A stretch of DNA of 64,000 nucleotides from Desulfobacula sp. (GCF_030145145.1 NZ_JAQYWD010000015.1:58571-122570); one strand, 5' to 3'; shown: positions 51,040 through 60,730, numbered from the stretch's first letter. Notes: a model not told the origin generated them from the sequence alone. Numbers and translations are program-made.

Positions 51040-52464
51040 ATGTCTGGTAAATGTATTCTGATGCTTTTCAGCGTTCTTTTGTTCGTTTCATTCTCTGTAA
51101 ACAGCAGTCTTGCCATCTCTATTCCGGAAGAAAACAAAGCCGCTGAAAAATTTATGGAAATGGTAAATAACCGGCACATGATATTAAATGATCCCATTGC
51201 CAACCATATGATAACCCAGGTCGGCCGTCACATCCTCTCTTTTCTGCCGCCCCAGCCCTTTGACTACTCTTTTTATATTGTAGACGAGGATGTTTTCAAT
51301 GCCTTTGCAAGTGCCGGGGCCAATATTTTCGCCTATCGGGGATTGATTACATCCCTTGACTCCATTGATGAGTTGGCAGGCATCATCGGGCATGAAATTG
51401 CCCATGCCGTGAGCCGTCATGTATCCGAGTCCATTGACCGATCTAAATTTCTCAGTATCGGGAGCCTGGCAGGAATGCTGGCCGGTGCCATTATCGGCAG
51501 TCAATCCAATGGTAATGCCGGGGCAACATTGATGACAGGATCAATGGCCCTGGGCCAGACCGCCATGCTGGCGTTCACCAGAGACAATGAAACCGAGGCA
51601 GATGAAAAAGGCATCATGTTTTTAAAAAGAAGCTGTTTTTCACCGGAGGGTCTCCTGTCAGGCCTGATGAAAATAAGGGCCACGGACTATCGGGGAACAG
51701 AAGGCATACCGGATTATGTAAAAACCCATCCGGGGACAGGTGAGCGGATTGCCCATGTAGAAACCATTCTTTCCGGCTACGTCCCGCCGGAAAAAAAGGT
51801 CCCCTGCCCTGAAGATTTCCGGTTTGATATGGTAAAGTACCGACTGTTAGGCCTTTACGCAGAAATTAAGCCCACATTTGATCAACTCACCAATCAATTG
51901 GGAGATATTCCTCCCACCGTTGATGCAGGGGCCCTCCATTATGGAATGGGGCTCGTCTGTTCCAGAAAATCCATGGGAGAAGACGCTATCTTTCATTTAA
52001 GGAAAGCGCTTTCCATTCACCCCTTTGATCCCATGATCCTTGTGGAAATGGGGAGAATATATCTGCTGAATGGAGAGCCGGAAAAAGCCCTTGTTGCGTT
52101 GAATGGCATTGAGTCAGATCCTGTTGTGGGTCTGATGGTCAAGTTTCACCAGGCCGCTGCCTATCTTGAATTGCGACATCTTTCAAAGGCCAAAACGCTT
52201 TTCAATACCGTTATAAAAGCGGCGCCGACTCAATATCCCAAAGCATACTACCACCTGGCAAATATTCTGTCCCTTGAAAATGAAAAAGGCCTTTCCCATT
52301 ATTATCTGGGTCTATACTATGCTGAAATCGACACCCATAAAACGGCTATTGTCCATTTGAAAAAGGCATTAGACGACTTAACGGATGACGCTGACATAAA
52401 AAAAGCAACCCAATTGTTAAACCGTCTAAAAAAAGAAGCCACCCGGGATAAGCAGAAAAAATAA
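51040..52464 (+). CDS. M48 family metalloprotease with TPR repeats (BepA/YfgC-like)
   Basis: I choose ATG 51040 (MSGKCILMLF, 474 residues), with AAAGGGGTG before it; an in-frame ATG at 50983 overlaps the preceding gene and would bury the signal peptide. After the signal peptide (about 1-26) come an M48 domain with IIGHEIAHAVSRH near 115-127 (zinc ligands) and FTRDNETEADEKG near 180 (third ligand Glu), then TPR-like helices from about 290 to the end. E. coli BepA of this architecture degrades or chaperones outer-membrane LptD and BAM substrates in the periplasm. It converges with fusA. Confidence 0.88.
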   Translation: MSGKCILMLFSVLLFVSFSVNSSLAISIPEENKAAEKFMEMVNNRHMILNDPIANHMITQVGRHILSFLPPQPFDYSFYIVDEDVFNAFASAGANIFAYRGLITSLDSIDELAGIIGHEIAHAVSRHVSESIDRSKFLSIGSLAGMLAGAIIGSQSNGNAGATLMTGSMALGQTAMLAFTRDNETEADEKGIMFLKRSCFSPEGLLSGLMKIRATDYRGTEGIPDYVKTHPGTGERIAHVETILSGYVPPEKKVPCPEDFRFDMVKYRLLGLYAEIKPTFDQLTNQLGDIPPTVDAGALHYGMGLVCSRKSMGEDAIFHLRKALSIHPFDPMILVEMGRIYLLNGEPEKALVALNGIESDPVVGLMVKFHQAAAYLELRHLSKAKTLFNTVIKAAPTQYPKAYYHLANILSLENEKGLSHYYLGLYYAEIDTHKTAIVHLKKALDDLTDDADIKKATQLLNRLKKEATRDKQKK

Positions 52465-52500
52465 TATCGGGGGTGATTTTTGTATTGCCCCCCTGTGTCA

Positions 52501-54528
52501 TCACACCTTGTCAAACCGGGAAAACTTCATGGAAAAGGTTCCCCTGCCCTGGCTGGCCGATCGAAGTGCCGTGGAATATCCAAACATTTTAGCCAGAGGC
52601 ACAACGGCTTTTACGATCTGGATGCCGGCTTTTGAATTGATGGATTCCACTTTTCCCCCCCGGGCATTCAGATCCGATATGGCATCTCCCATGTGAGCAT
52701 CCGGAACAAGCACCTCCACTTCCATGATCGGTTCAAGAAGACCTATAGAGGCATTATCCAACGCATCTTTACAGGCCATGGCAGCACATACGGAAAACCC
52801 AAGCTCGGAACTTCGTTCATCAAATTCCCCATCTTCAACCACAATGGCAATATCAACCAGGGGATACCCTTTGAGATATCCACCCTCCAGACTTTCCCGG
52901 ATACCCTTTTCAATCGCCGGGATATATTGTTCAGGAATCTGATCCTCCCCGGCAGTGGATGCAAAGGTAATTCCCTCTCCTCGGTTCAACGGCACAAGGC
53001 GGATACCCACACGTGCATAATGAGCTTTTCCTGAAATTTCTCTTTCAAACACCGCACGGCCCGTTGTCTGGGCCGTCAGGATTTCCCGATAGACAACTTG
53101 TGGATTTCCCACATTTACATTGGTTTTAAACTCTTTCAACATTCTTGAAATGATAATCTCGAGATGAAGTTCCCCCATACCGGATAGAATTGTCTGACCG
53201 GTTTCCTCATCTTTTCTCACCGTTAAGGTCGGATCTTCAATGGTAAACTTTTCAAGAACACTGTCGATTTTTTCCTGGTCTGCATGGGTTTTGGGTTCAA
53301 TGGCAATGGAAATGACAGGATCCGCATATTCCATTTTCTCCAGGAAAACAGGCGAATCCTGGGAACACAGGGTATCCCCCGTTCCAGACTCCTTAAGGCC
53401 GACAATCCCCACAATTTCACCTGCAGAAGCCTCATCTAACCGTTCTCTTTTGTTGGCATGCATTTGCAGAATCCTGGACAATTTTTCTTTTTTCTTCAAA
53501 AGGGGATTAAACACCTCCGATCCTGCCATTATTTTACCCGAATAGATCCTGGCAAAAGAAAGTTTCCGGCCTTCGATCATGGAAACTTTGAAAATCAACG
53601 CCGCAAGCGGGCCTTTTTTCCGGGGCAAAAATACCAGTTCATCCCCGGTTTCCGGATGGATGCCTTTAACGGGTGGAACATCCAGGGGACTGGGTAAATA
53701 AGCGGATATCCCATCCAGTAAGGGTTGAATACCTTTGTTTTTCAAAGCACTGCCACAAAAAACCGGAACAATCTGCCGTGAAATCGTAGCCGCCCGTATG
53801 GCAACCATCATCTCGTCAACGGGGATATCTTCTTCCGAAAGATATTTTTCCATTATCTCATCATTGACTTCCGATATGGCTTCCAGCAGTTTTTCCCGAT
53901 ACTCATCAGCGATCTGTTCAAATTCAGGCGCAATGTCATCTGTTGCATATTCTGCACCCTTGGTTTCATCATCCCAGGTGATCTGCTTCATGTGGACCAG
54001 ATCGATGATTCCTGAAAACGTGTCTTCCGACCCCATGGGCAGTTGCAGCATCACAGGATTGGCCCTCAACGTTTCCCTGATGGAGTTGACGGCACCAAAA
54101 AAATCCGCACCGACCCTGTCCATTTTGTTAATAAACGCCATCCGGGGCACTGAATACCGATCTGCCTGTCGCCAGACAGTCTCTGACTGGGGTTCAACCC
54201 CCCCTACCGCACAGAAGACGCCAATGGCACCGTCCAGAACCCTCAAGGCCCGTTCCACTTCAACGGTAAAATCCACATGACCCGGTGTATCAATAATCTG
54301 GATAACCGACTGGTTCCATTTACAGGTGGTCACAGCAGAGGTAATGGTGATCCCCCGGTCCTGTTCATCCTGCATCCAGTCCATGACTGCTTCCCCATCA
54401 TGAACCTCACCGATCTTATAGGATTTTCCGGTATAATAAAGAATCCGTTCCGTCACCGTAGTTTTACCCGCATCAATGTGGGCCATGATCCCGATATTTC
54501 TAAACTGGCTTATTTTTTTTTGGCTCAT
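52501..54528 (-). CDS. fusA: Elongation factor G (stand-alone copy)
   Basis: The 675-residue GTPase has all five EF-G domains: G1 [10 protein letters not shown] near 15-24, DRGITITSA near 58, DTPGHVDFT near 79, NKMDRVG near 133, [12 protein letters not shown] near 464 and the domain IV/V block with [15 protein letters not shown] near 601. It is somewhat shorter than the canonical 690-700 residues. It is not in a str operon: its neighbours are a GerMN gene (4-base overlap) and a protease. It may be a second EF-G specialised in recycling or stress, which needs comparison with the other copy in the genome. Confidence 0.9.
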   Translation of the reverse strand: MSQKKISQFRNIGIMAHIDAGKTTVTERILYYTGKSYKIGEVHDGEAVMDWMQDEQDRGITITSAVTTCKWNQSVIQIIDTPGHVDFTVEVERALRVLDGAIGVFCAVGGVEPQSETVWRQADRYSVPRMAFINKMDRVGADFFGAVNSIRETLRANPVMLQLPMGSEDTFSGIIDLVHMKQITWDDETKGAEYATDDIAPEFEQIADEYREKLLEAISEVNDEIMEKYLSEEDIPVDEMMVAIRAATISRQIVPVFCGSALKNKGIQPLLDGISAYLPSPLDVPPVKGIHPETGDELVFLPRKKGPLAALIFKVSMIEGRKLSFARIYSGKIMAGSEVFNPLLKKKEKLSRILQMHANKRERLDEASAGEIVGIVGLKESGTGDTLCSQDSPVFLEKMEYADPVISIAIEPKTHADQEKIDSVLEKFTIEDPTLTVRKDEETGQTILSGMGELHLEIIISRMLKEFKTNVNVGNPQVVYREILTAQTTGRAVFEREISGKAHYARVGIRLVPLNRGEGITFASTAGEDQIPEQYIPAIEKGIRESLEGGYLKGYPLVDIAIVVEDGEFDERSSELGFSVCAAMACKDALDNASIGLLEPIMEVEVLVPDAHMGDAISDLNARGGKVESINSKAGIQIVKAVVPLAKMFGYSTALRSASQGRGTFSMKFSRFDKV

Positions 54529-55067
54529 TTTACAATCAACATATTTGTTTGATAAAAATATTCAAGGTCGATATGACCGGCAAGGGTCATTGCATCCTTA
54601 CCCTGAATCAGCAGCTTAACCCGTTTTATTTTTGGAATATTTAATGTTAAGGAATTTACCATTGAATACAGGGCCAACAGCTCTGACTGGGTATCCATAT
54701 TGTCCAGCCGACCCTGTTTCAAATTCAGATCAACATATGCAGCACCTTCATCGGTAATAAAAAATGAATTGATGGTGGCATCTGCAGGCCAGGTTGGTTC
54801 AAGGGATGGCAATGATGGGCCGGCAATCAGTGTTTTAATAATTTCCCGGCCCAGCTGGTGCGAATCCAGTGTGGCGGCAAACCTGATTTTCACCGATTTC
54901 AATGCAGTCTTCTGTTTGTCTGCATAATACACAAAGCCCTCAAAAAGGTCTTCATATGCCGGCATCGGCTTTGCTACCATATCATTTCCGGCCACACAGA
55001 TACTGAGCAGCATAAAAAAAATCAGAAAAACAATTAGAACAATCCTTCTTTTTTGCTCGGATTTCAT
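54525..55067 (-). CDS. GerMN-domain protein
   Basis: The 180-residue protein has an N-terminal hydrophobic helix (about residues 8-27) and a GerMN (sporulation/spore-germination-like) domain: [16 protein letters not shown] near 72-87, [17 protein letters not shown] near 100-116 and [28 protein letters not shown] near 129-156. Outside spore formers the domain is found in envelope proteins of unknown role. It overlaps fusA by 4 bases (ATGA), so the two are co-translated, an unusual partner for an elongation factor. Confidence 0.82.
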   Translation of the reverse strand: MKSEQKRRIVLIVFLIFFMLLSICVAGNDMVAKPMPAYEDLFEGFVYYADKQKTALKSVKIRFAATLDSHQLGREIIKTLIAGPSLPSLEPTWPADATINSFFITDEGAAYVDLNLKQGRLDNMDTQSELLALYSMVNSLTLNIPKIKRVKLLIQGKDAMTLAGHIDLEYFYQTNMLIVK

Positions 55068-55242
55068 GCATCAGCTCTTGATAAATTTTACCATTAAAAT
55101 GATATCTGATACAGTATTGCCTATTCCGTGTCAAGAAAATATCCCTTGCAAATCACTTAAGGGTTTAATAAAATCAAAAGCCTAATAAAATGGGATGCCC
55201 AAATATTTGACCTTTAATTATTTTCAGGAGTGACTATATTTT

Positions 55243-55614
55243 ATGATTCCAGGATTTGAAGCAATTGTTGAACAACGGATAAAAAAAGCACAGAAAGAAG
55301 GGGAATTTGATAATCTGGAAGGGGCCAACAAGCCGTTAAAATTTGAGGACCAGCATGTTCCTGAAGAGTTACGTCTTGCGCACAAAATACTGAAAAATTC
55401 AGGATTTCTTCCACCTGAACTTGACCTTAAAAAAAAGATCTCTCGGGTAGAACAATTACTGGATGCAGTCCACGTGGATTCCCCCGAAAGGCTTCCCATT
55501 CAAAAAAAATTGAACTATCTTATAACCAAACTAAATACCATAAGGGGAGACAGACAGTGTTCTGCCCTCTTGTCTGATGAATATCGAAACACTATTATTA
55601 AAAAGATCTCATGA
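55243..55614 (+). CDS. DUF1992 protein (DnaJ-C28-like conserved domain)
   Basis: The 123-residue protein matches DUF1992: IPGFEAIVEQRIKKAQKEGEFDNLEGANKPLKFED at residues 2-36 contains the typical IxxAxxxGxFDNLxGxGKPL pattern, and VPEELRLAHKILKNSGFLPPELDLKKKI near 39-66 the second block. The family occurs in bacteria and in the human J-protein DNAJC28, without a known activity. It overlaps the next gene by 4 bases. Confidence 0.85.
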   Translation: MIPGFEAIVEQRIKKAQKEGEFDNLEGANKPLKFEDQHVPEELRLAHKILKNSGFLPPELDLKKKISRVEQLLDAVHVDSPERLPIQKKLNYLITKLNTIRGDRQCSALLSDEYRNTIIKKIS

Positions 55615-56102
55615 ATTTTAAAAACAAAGATAAAGACGGATTGTTCAGAAGTATTTTTACCGCTTATTTCATTCTGCTGCTACATGTTCTTTTGCTGGCC
55701 GGCGTAGGCGTCAGCATTATCTTGTTCAGAGGGGTATATCAATACCTCCCCTGGATAATGGGCAGTATCGGTATTTTAGTCCTGGCAATTGCCTGGGTGT
55801 TCTATAGACGGATGAAAAACAGCTCCACCGATATCAAAGACATCCTCTCCATGCCGGAATTCCAGGACAGGACCGTTGAAATCAAACTCCTTGGCGGACT
55901 TGCCTCTTTTAAAATCGCTGCAAAAGAAAACCATTCCCTGCGCATTGATCATCAACCGTTAGCGCATCCAAACAGTCGGCTCCTTGAGGATACTGTCCAC
56001 AGGACCGAACGAAAGATTCTAGAGTTGACCGCCCTGTTCAGAAAGGATCTTATCACCCAGGAAGAATTTGAAAAGGCGAAACAAAACATTATCCAAGGAT
56101 AA
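55611..56102 (+). CDS. Two-helix membrane protein with SHOCT-like tail
   Basis: The 163-residue protein has two membrane helices (about residues 15-38 and 45-66), a soluble basic region, and a C-terminal helical hairpin ELTALFRKDLITQEEFEKAKQNII near 139-162. This resembles the SHOCT motif found at the ends of many membrane and phage proteins. I do not recognise a specific family. It is coupled to the DUF1992 gene upstream and precedes ddl by 14 bases, probably in one operon. Confidence 0.65.
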   Translation: MNFKNKDKDGLFRSIFTAYFILLLHVLLLAGVGVSIILFRGVYQYLPWIMGSIGILVLAIAWVFYRRMKNSSTDIKDILSMPEFQDRTVEIKLLGGLASFKIAAKENHSLRIDHQPLAHPNSRLLEDTVHRTERKILELTALFRKDLITQEEFEKAKQNIIQG

Positions 56103-56116
56103 AACAGGAGGTTTCT

Positions 56117-57076
56117 ATGGCGAAAATACGGTTGGCGCTTTTATCCGGTGGTGTCTCTTCAGAAAGAGCGGTTTCCCTTAACAGCGGCAAACAGGTATTT
56201 GAGGCCCTTGACAAAGACAAGTATGATATCACCCTGTATGATCCCAAAATCGATCTGAAACAGCTGATCATTAATGCAGAAAACATTGATGCCGCCCTGA
56301 TCATCCTGCACGGTCCGTTTGGAGAAGATGGCACCGTCCAGGGACTTCTGGATCTGCTGGACATTCCTTACCAGGGTGCAGGCGTTCTAGGCAGTGCCAT
56401 GGCCATGAACAAACTGGTGGCCAAAAGGCTGTATGATGCAGCCCAAATTCCCACGCCCCCGTACCTTTCGTTTTCCATGAACGAAAAAATTTCCTTATCA
56501 AAGGTCATAGAAACCCTGGGGTTACCACTGGTTGTCAAACCGGCCTGTGCCGGATCCAGTGTCGGCATGACCATTGTCAAGGACGCAGCAGACCTTGAAG
56601 CAGCGATTCGTCTGGGTTTTGACCATGATGACTGCATCCTCCTTGAAACATACCTCAAAGGGATTGAACTGACCTGTGGCGTTCTGGGAAATGATGAGCT
56701 GGAAGCATTGCCGGTCATTGAAATTCTTCCGGGTGAAGGCCATGAATTTTTCGACTACAAGGCGAAATATATACCCGGGGAAACCCAGGAAATCTGTCCT
56801 GCCCGCATTGATGACATAACCACAAAAAAAGTCCAGGCGCTTGCCATCAAAGCCCATCAAGCCCTTTTTCTGAAAGGATATTCCAGAACCGATCTGATCC
56901 TTCACGACACAGACGTATCCGTTCTTGAAACCAATACCATTCCGGGAATGACCGCAACCAGCCTTTACCCCCAGTCTGCACAGGTGGCAGGGTACACGTT
57001 TACCGAACTCTTAGATGAACTGATTCAATTGTCAATTAAAGAACATACAAAACAAAACCTAAGGAGAGCAAGATGA
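56117..57076 (+). CDS. ddl: D-alanine--D-alanine ligase
   Basis: The 319-residue protein is an ATP-grasp D-Ala-D-Ala ligase: LLSGGVSSERAVSLNSGKQV near 8-27, LHGPFGEDGTVQGLLDLLDIPYQGAGVLGSAMAMNK near 65-100, LPLVVKPACAGSSVGM near 136-151 and VLETNTIPGMTATSLYPQ near 272-289. Length is normal. It makes the dipeptide for peptidoglycan precursors in the cytoplasm. It overlaps the downstream purD-purE fusion by 4 bases, which ties cell-wall and purine genes in one transcript. Confidence 0.93.
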   Translation: MAKIRLALLSGGVSSERAVSLNSGKQVFEALDKDKYDITLYDPKIDLKQLIINAENIDAALIILHGPFGEDGTVQGLLDLLDIPYQGAGVLGSAMAMNKLVAKRLYDAAQIPTPPYLSFSMNEKISLSKVIETLGLPLVVKPACAGSSVGMTIVKDAADLEAAIRLGFDHDDCILLETYLKGIELTCGVLGNDELEALPVIEILPGEGHEFFDYKAKYIPGETQEICPARIDDITTKKVQALAIKAHQALFLKGYSRTDLILHDTDVSVLETNTIPGMTATSLYPQSAQVAGYTFTELLDELIQLSIKEHTKQNLRRAR

Positions 57077-58836
57077 AAATTCTAGTCGTGGGTGGTGGTG
57101 GCCGTGAACATACACTGGTATGGAAAATATCAAAAAGCCCGATGGTGGAAAAGATCTATTGCGCTCCGGGAAACGCCGGTACCCAGACCCTTGCGGAATC
57201 AGTTCCCATCAATGCCGAAGATATTGAAGGTCTTGCTGCCTTTGCCCGGGAAAATGAGATTGATCTCACCGTGGTCGGCCCGGAAGGCCCCCTGGTAAAT
57301 GGCATTGTTGATGTTTTTCAGGACATGGGCCTGGCCGTATTCGGTCCCAGCAGGGCCGCAGCAAGACTTGAAGGCAGCAAAGTGTTTTCCAAACGCCACA
57401 TGCAAAAATACCATATCCCCTGTGCCCGGGGAAAAGCGTTCACAGATGCTGCCAAAGCCAAAGTCTATGCCAAATCCCTTGGTGCACCCTGCGTGGTCAA
57501 GGCCGACGGCCTGGCCGCAGGAAAAGGGGTGATCATCTGTTCCACCCTGGAAGAAGCCAATACGGCCATTGATGCCATGATCAATGACAATGCCTTTGGA
57601 GATGCCGGGGCCGTTGTGGTGGTGGAAGAATGCCTGAAAGGAGAAGAAGCCTCTTTTATTGTATTGACCGATGGAAAGACGGTTCTGGCGCTGCCGGAAT
57701 CCCAGGATCATAAACGGATCTTTGATGATGATCAAGGCCCCAATACCGGCGGGATGGGTGCATATTCACCTGCACCGGTACTGGACCACCTGCTTCGTGA
57801 ACGCGCCATGAAAGAGGTCATGATCCCGGCTGTACAGGGCATGGCCAAAGAAGGCACCCCGTTCAAGGGGGTCCTCTATGCCGGCCTTATGGTGGATAAA
57901 GACCAGATAAACGTCCTTGAATTTAACACACGATTGGGAGACCCTGAAACCCAGCCCATTCTCATGAGACTGGAAAATGACCTGGTGCCCTTGATGGAAG
58001 CCTGCTGTGACGGCACCCTGCACAATCATTCCACACAAATCGACCCGCGGGCGGCCGTGTGTGTGGTGGTGTCTTCCGGCGGTTATCCCGGCGCCTATGA
58101 AACAGGGGAAGAAATTTTCGGACTTGATGCGGCCAACGCCATTGAAGATACCGTTGTTTTTCATGCCGGTACAGCACTGAAAGACGGGAAGGTCGTGACA
58201 TCCGGTGGTCGGGTCCTTGGGGTCACCTCCCTGGGAAAAACCGTTAAACAAGCCATTGACAGGGCATATGAAGCCTGTGAAAAATTGTCTTTTACCCAGC
58301 ACTTCTATCGAAAAGATATCGGTGCCAAAGCGTTAACCCGCCTTTCCATCCCCCCCCGGGTGGGTATCATCATGGGAAGTGACTCTGATTTTCCAGTCAT
58401 GGAAAATGCATTATCCCTGCTGAAAAAATTTGATATCCCCTACACGGTCACAGTGGCCTCGGCTCACAGAACCCCTGACAGGGCCGCTAAACTGGCCAGT
58501 GATGCCAAAAGAAAAGGGATTAAGGTTCTCATCTGCGGTGCCGGCCATGCCGCCCACCTGGCAGGAGTGATTGCTGCCCACACAACCCTTCCTGTTTTAG
58601 GGGTTCCCATCGATTCTTCGGCCCTCCAGGGCATGGATGCCTTGCTGGCCACGGTACAAATGCCCCCAGGAATTCCGGTGTCCACCATGGCCATCGGAAA
58701 ATCAGGGGCGTATAATGCCGGTATTTCTGCGGCCCAGATCCTTGCGATCTCCGACCCTGTGATAGCGGAAAAACTGTTGACCTTTAAACAGGAGATGGCA
58801 GACAAGGTCAATAAAAAAGCACAATCGTTTGCATGA
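57073..58836 (+). CDS. purD-purE: PurD-PurE fusion: GAR synthetase plus N5-CAIR mutase
   Basis: The 587-residue protein is PurD over about residues 1-425 (VVGGGGREHTLVWKI near 5, VVGPEGPLVNGI near 67, VVKADGLAAGKGVI near 142, GMGAYSPAP near 225, FNTRLGDPETQP near 283). It is PurE over about 428-587 (VGIIMGSDSDFPVMENA near 429, ASAHRTPDRA near 456, GAGHAAHLAGVIAAHTTLPVLGVP near 482-505). PurD joins glycine to phosphoribosylamine; PurE moves the carboxyl of N5-CAIR to give CAIR. Both active-site sets are present. The two steps are not consecutive in the pathway, so the fusion is notable. PurK is not in the window. Confidence 0.93.
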   Translation: MKILVVGGGGREHTLVWKISKSPMVEKIYCAPGNAGTQTLAESVPINAEDIEGLAAFARENEIDLTVVGPEGPLVNGIVDVFQDMGLAVFGPSRAAARLEGSKVFSKRHMQKYHIPCARGKAFTDAAKAKVYAKSLGAPCVVKADGLAAGKGVIICSTLEEANTAIDAMINDNAFGDAGAVVVVEECLKGEEASFIVLTDGKTVLALPESQDHKRIFDDDQGPNTGGMGAYSPAPVLDHLLRERAMKEVMIPAVQGMAKEGTPFKGVLYAGLMVDKDQINVLEFNTRLGDPETQPILMRLENDLVPLMEACCDGTLHNHSTQIDPRAAVCVVVSSGGYPGAYETGEEIFGLDAANAIEDTVVFHAGTALKDGKVVTSGGRVLGVTSLGKTVKQAIDRAYEACEKLSFTQHFYRKDIGAKALTRLSIPPRVGIIMGSDSDFPVMENALSLLKKFDIPYTVTVASAHRTPDRAAKLASDAKRKGIKVLICGAGHAAHLAGVIAAHTTLPVLGVPIDSSALQGMDALLATVQMPPGIPVSTMAIGKSGAYNAGISAAQILAISDPVIAEKLLTFKQEMADKVNKKAQSFA

Positions 58837-59474
58837 TAAAACAAAAAATAGTCTCCATTGATCCTGTAATCCCGGCATCCGACACTATTCTCACCGCCGG
58901 AAAGATCCTCCGAAGCAATGGCATCGTGATCTTTCCGGCCAAATGTCTGTATGGGGTGGCAACCCGGGCATTGGATGAAAAAGCCGTTGAAGCCGTTTTT
59001 CACCTAAAACAGCGGCCCTTGAACAACCCGATCCTGGTCCTTATACCGGACAGTGCCCTGCTCCCGGACCTGGTCACATCCATTCCCCAAACGGCCCGGA
59101 AACTCATGGATGCCTTCTGGCCCGGCAACCTGACCCTGGTGTTTGAAGCCAAAAAGCATATCCCTGAACTTTTAACGGCCGGCACCGGAAAAATAGGGGT
59201 CAGACTGCCATTACATCCCGTTGCCAGGGCCCTTGTTGAATCCCTGGGATTTCCCATTACCGGGACCAGCGCCAACCTGTCGGGACAGAACAGTTGCCAC
59301 CGGATCAGCCAGCTGGATGCCGCCATTATCCACCAGGCAGACCTGATACTGGACGCCGGCAGTTTAAAGGGCGGTGCCGGGTCAACCATTGTAGATGTAA
59401 CAGGCTCCTGTAGTCATATTCTCCGGGAAGGAGAAGTTTCGGCAGACCAGATCAACCAGGTCCTGGCAATTTGA
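58833..59474 (+). CDS. tsaC: L-threonylcarbamoyladenylate synthase (TsaC/Sua5/YrdC family)
   Basis: The 213-residue protein has the YrdC fold: KILRSNGIVIFPAKCLYGVATRALDEKA near 27-54, IFHLKQRPLNNPILVLI-type sequence near 57-72, KLMDAFWPGNLTLVFEAK near 90, GKIGVRLPLHPVARALVE near 115 and PITGTSANLSGQNSC near 137-151. It makes threonylcarbamoyl-AMP for the t6A modification of ANN-decoding tRNAs. There is no Sua5 C-terminal extension. It overlaps purD-purE by 4 bases, making it the last gene of that operon. Confidence 0.9.
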   Translation: MIKQKIVSIDPVIPASDTILTAGKILRSNGIVIFPAKCLYGVATRALDEKAVEAVFHLKQRPLNNPILVLIPDSALLPDLVTSIPQTARKLMDAFWPGNLTLVFEAKKHIPELLTAGTGKIGVRLPLHPVARALVESLGFPITGTSANLSGQNSCHRISQLDAAIIHQADLILDAGSLKGGAGSTIVDVTGSCSHILREGEVSADQINQVLAI

Positions 59475-59538
59475 TACCAAAACTTTCCATAATTTCATTG
59501 ACAAAATTCATATTTTCCCTTAAAAATGAACAATTCCT

Positions 59539-59625
59539 GCCGGAGTGGTGGAATTGGTAGACGCAGAGGACTCAAAATCCTCCGGGCGCAAGCCCTTGCG
59601 AGTTCAAGTCTCGCCTCCGGTACCA
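59539..59625 (+). tRNA. tRNA-Leu (anticodon CAA)
   Basis: The 87-base class II tRNA has an acceptor stem GCCGGAG/CTCCGGT, discriminator A, an encoded CCA at 59623-59625, anticodon stem GAGGA/TCCTC with loop CTCAAAA, and a long variable arm (GGGCGCAAGCCCT). Its 3' part, 59570-59629, is repeated exactly at 60669-60728, the classic mark of integration into a tRNA gene. Confidence 0.95.
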
Positions 59626-59629
59626 GCTT
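59570..59629 (+). repeat. Left direct repeat (att-like) in tRNA-Leu
   Basis: These 60 bases, from the anticodon loop to just past CCA, are identical to 60669-60728, 1,099 bases downstream. The similarity continues at lower identity through the following terminator hairpin. Together the two copies bracket the higBA genes. Confidence 0.9.
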
Positions 59630-59631
59630 TT

Positions 59632-59674
59632 AAAAAGGGTTTAGCCGTTTAACGGTTAAACCCTTTTTGTTTTT
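59632..59674 (+). terminator. Intrinsic terminator of tRNA-Leu
   Basis: A 16-base stem (AAAAAGGGTTTAGCCG with CGGTTAAACCCTTTTT, one G-T pair) is followed by a T-run. The second repeat has the same hairpin with matched base changes on both arms. Confidence 0.9.
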
Positions 59675-59855
59675 CGAAAAACCAACAAGAACTCATTTCA
59701 TGTTAGCCATGAGGTTTTCCAATAGGTTTATAGAATTCATTTTGGTGATAATATCATCCTGATCCGTTCCGATATCAGGAAATTTGAATAGAATACACTA
59801 AGAGTTAGATAGAGCAGCCCATTATTAGTGCTGGTTTCACAATTTATTTTCAGAA

Positions 59856-60167
59856 TCAAGCAAAGGCACTTCTGAGGGATCGGGCTTTTTCTATCCTGGC
59901 TTTTCGCTCAGGGTTATGTAGAACGTTCCATATGTCGATACGCCTTTGTAGATTTAACCAGAATTCTGGGGTGTTTTCAAATACTCTTGCCAACATCAAA
60001 GCAGTATCAACAGTTATTGCCCTTTTTCCCGTACACAGTTCATTGACTGTCCTGCGGCTTACCCCCATTGCATGAGCCACTTGTCCCTGAGTGATCTCCA
60101 GTGGTTTAAGATATTCCTCTGTGAGGATCTCTCCAACGTTTACCGGTTTACGCTTTGTAACAATCAT
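59856..60167 (-). CDS. higA: HigA-type antitoxin (XRE/VapI family)
   Basis: The 103-residue protein has the HigA layout: VGEILTEEYLKPLEITQGQVAHAMGVSRRTVNELCTGKRAIT near 11-52 is the helix-turn-helix domain, and ALMLARVFENTPEFWLNLQRRIDIW near 56-80 is the family block after it. It binds and neutralises HigB and represses its own promoter. It is second in the operon, 8 bases after the toxin gene, which is the reversed order typical of hig systems. Both genes lie between the two tRNA-Leu 3' repeats. Confidence 0.92.
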   Translation of the reverse strand: MIVTKRKPVNVGEILTEEYLKPLEITQGQVAHAMGVSRRTVNELCTGKRAITVDTALMLARVFENTPEFWLNLQRRIDIWNVLHNPERKARIEKARSLRSAFA

Positions 60168-60175
60168 TTTCTACC

Positions 60176-60475
60176 TCATGATTTATAATCATGGTTATCC
60201 AGATAAATATCTTCAGCTTCCCCTCTTAAGTCATTCCAGGTAAAAATCAACCGCCATTGTTTGTTCACCCTTATGGAATGTTTTCCTTTCAATGTCCCTA
60301 TCAATTTCTCAAAATGGTTGCTTGGAGGACTCCGTAAATCTAAATCGCATGTTGCATCATCAATTATCTGCAACTTTCTGAAAAGAGCATCTCGAATTGA
60401 AGCTGGTAATTTTTTATGATTGACATCGTCGACAAAAAAGTTCTGGAGCCATTTGTGTCGAAAATTTGCAATCAT
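60176..60475 (-). CDS. higB: HigB-type toxin (RelE/ParE superfamily mRNA interferase)
   Basis: The 99-residue protein matches HigB: FRHKWLQNFFVDDVNHKKLP near 5-24, LRSPPSNHFEKLIGTLKGKHSIRVNKQWRLIFTW near 47-80 and DIYLDNHDY near 89-97. These toxins cut mRNA on the ribosome. It is first in the operon. A short palindrome immediately upstream (60477-60489) is a likely operator. All conserved positions appear present, so the toxin is probably active. Confidence 0.92.
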   Translation of the reverse strand: MIANFRHKWLQNFFVDDVNHKKLPASIRDALFRKLQIIDDATCDLDLRSPPSNHFEKLIGTLKGKHSIRVNKQWRLIFTWNDLRGEAEDIYLDNHDYKS

Positions 60476-60476
60476 A

Positions 60477-60489
60477 GTTACACAGTAAC
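60477..60489 (-). promoter_or_regulatory. Candidate HigA operator palindrome
   Basis: GTTACACAGTAAC, a 5-base inverted repeat with a 3-base spacer, lies just upstream of the higB start, and another half-site-like GGTTAC is at 60496-60501. Autoregulation by HigA at such palindromes is usual; this assignment is by position and symmetry only. Confidence 0.45.
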
Positions 60490-60668
60490 ACTCTTGGTTA
60501 CATTGGTCAAGTTATACAGCATCAAGCTAAATTTATGCTGTGCCTAAATTGTGCCCGTCAAGGTCAAGCAGTTACAAATAAAACCAACCGAAACCAAAAG
60601 TAAGGCTCCGAAAGGTCCATCAGTTAAGGATTTGAAAAAACTAAAAATTCTGATTTGGTACAAAAGGA

Positions 60669-60728
60669 ACTCAAAATCCTCCGGGCGCAAGCCCTTGCGA
60701 GTTCAAGTCTCGCCTCCGGTACCAGCTT
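60669..60728 (+). repeat. Right direct repeat (att-like): duplicated 3' part of tRNA-Leu
   Basis: Identical to 59570-59629, this copy has the anticodon-loop-to-CCA part of tRNA-Leu but no 5' half, so it is not a functional tRNA. It is followed by its own version of the terminator hairpin. Confidence 0.9.
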
Positions 60729-60730
60729 CT

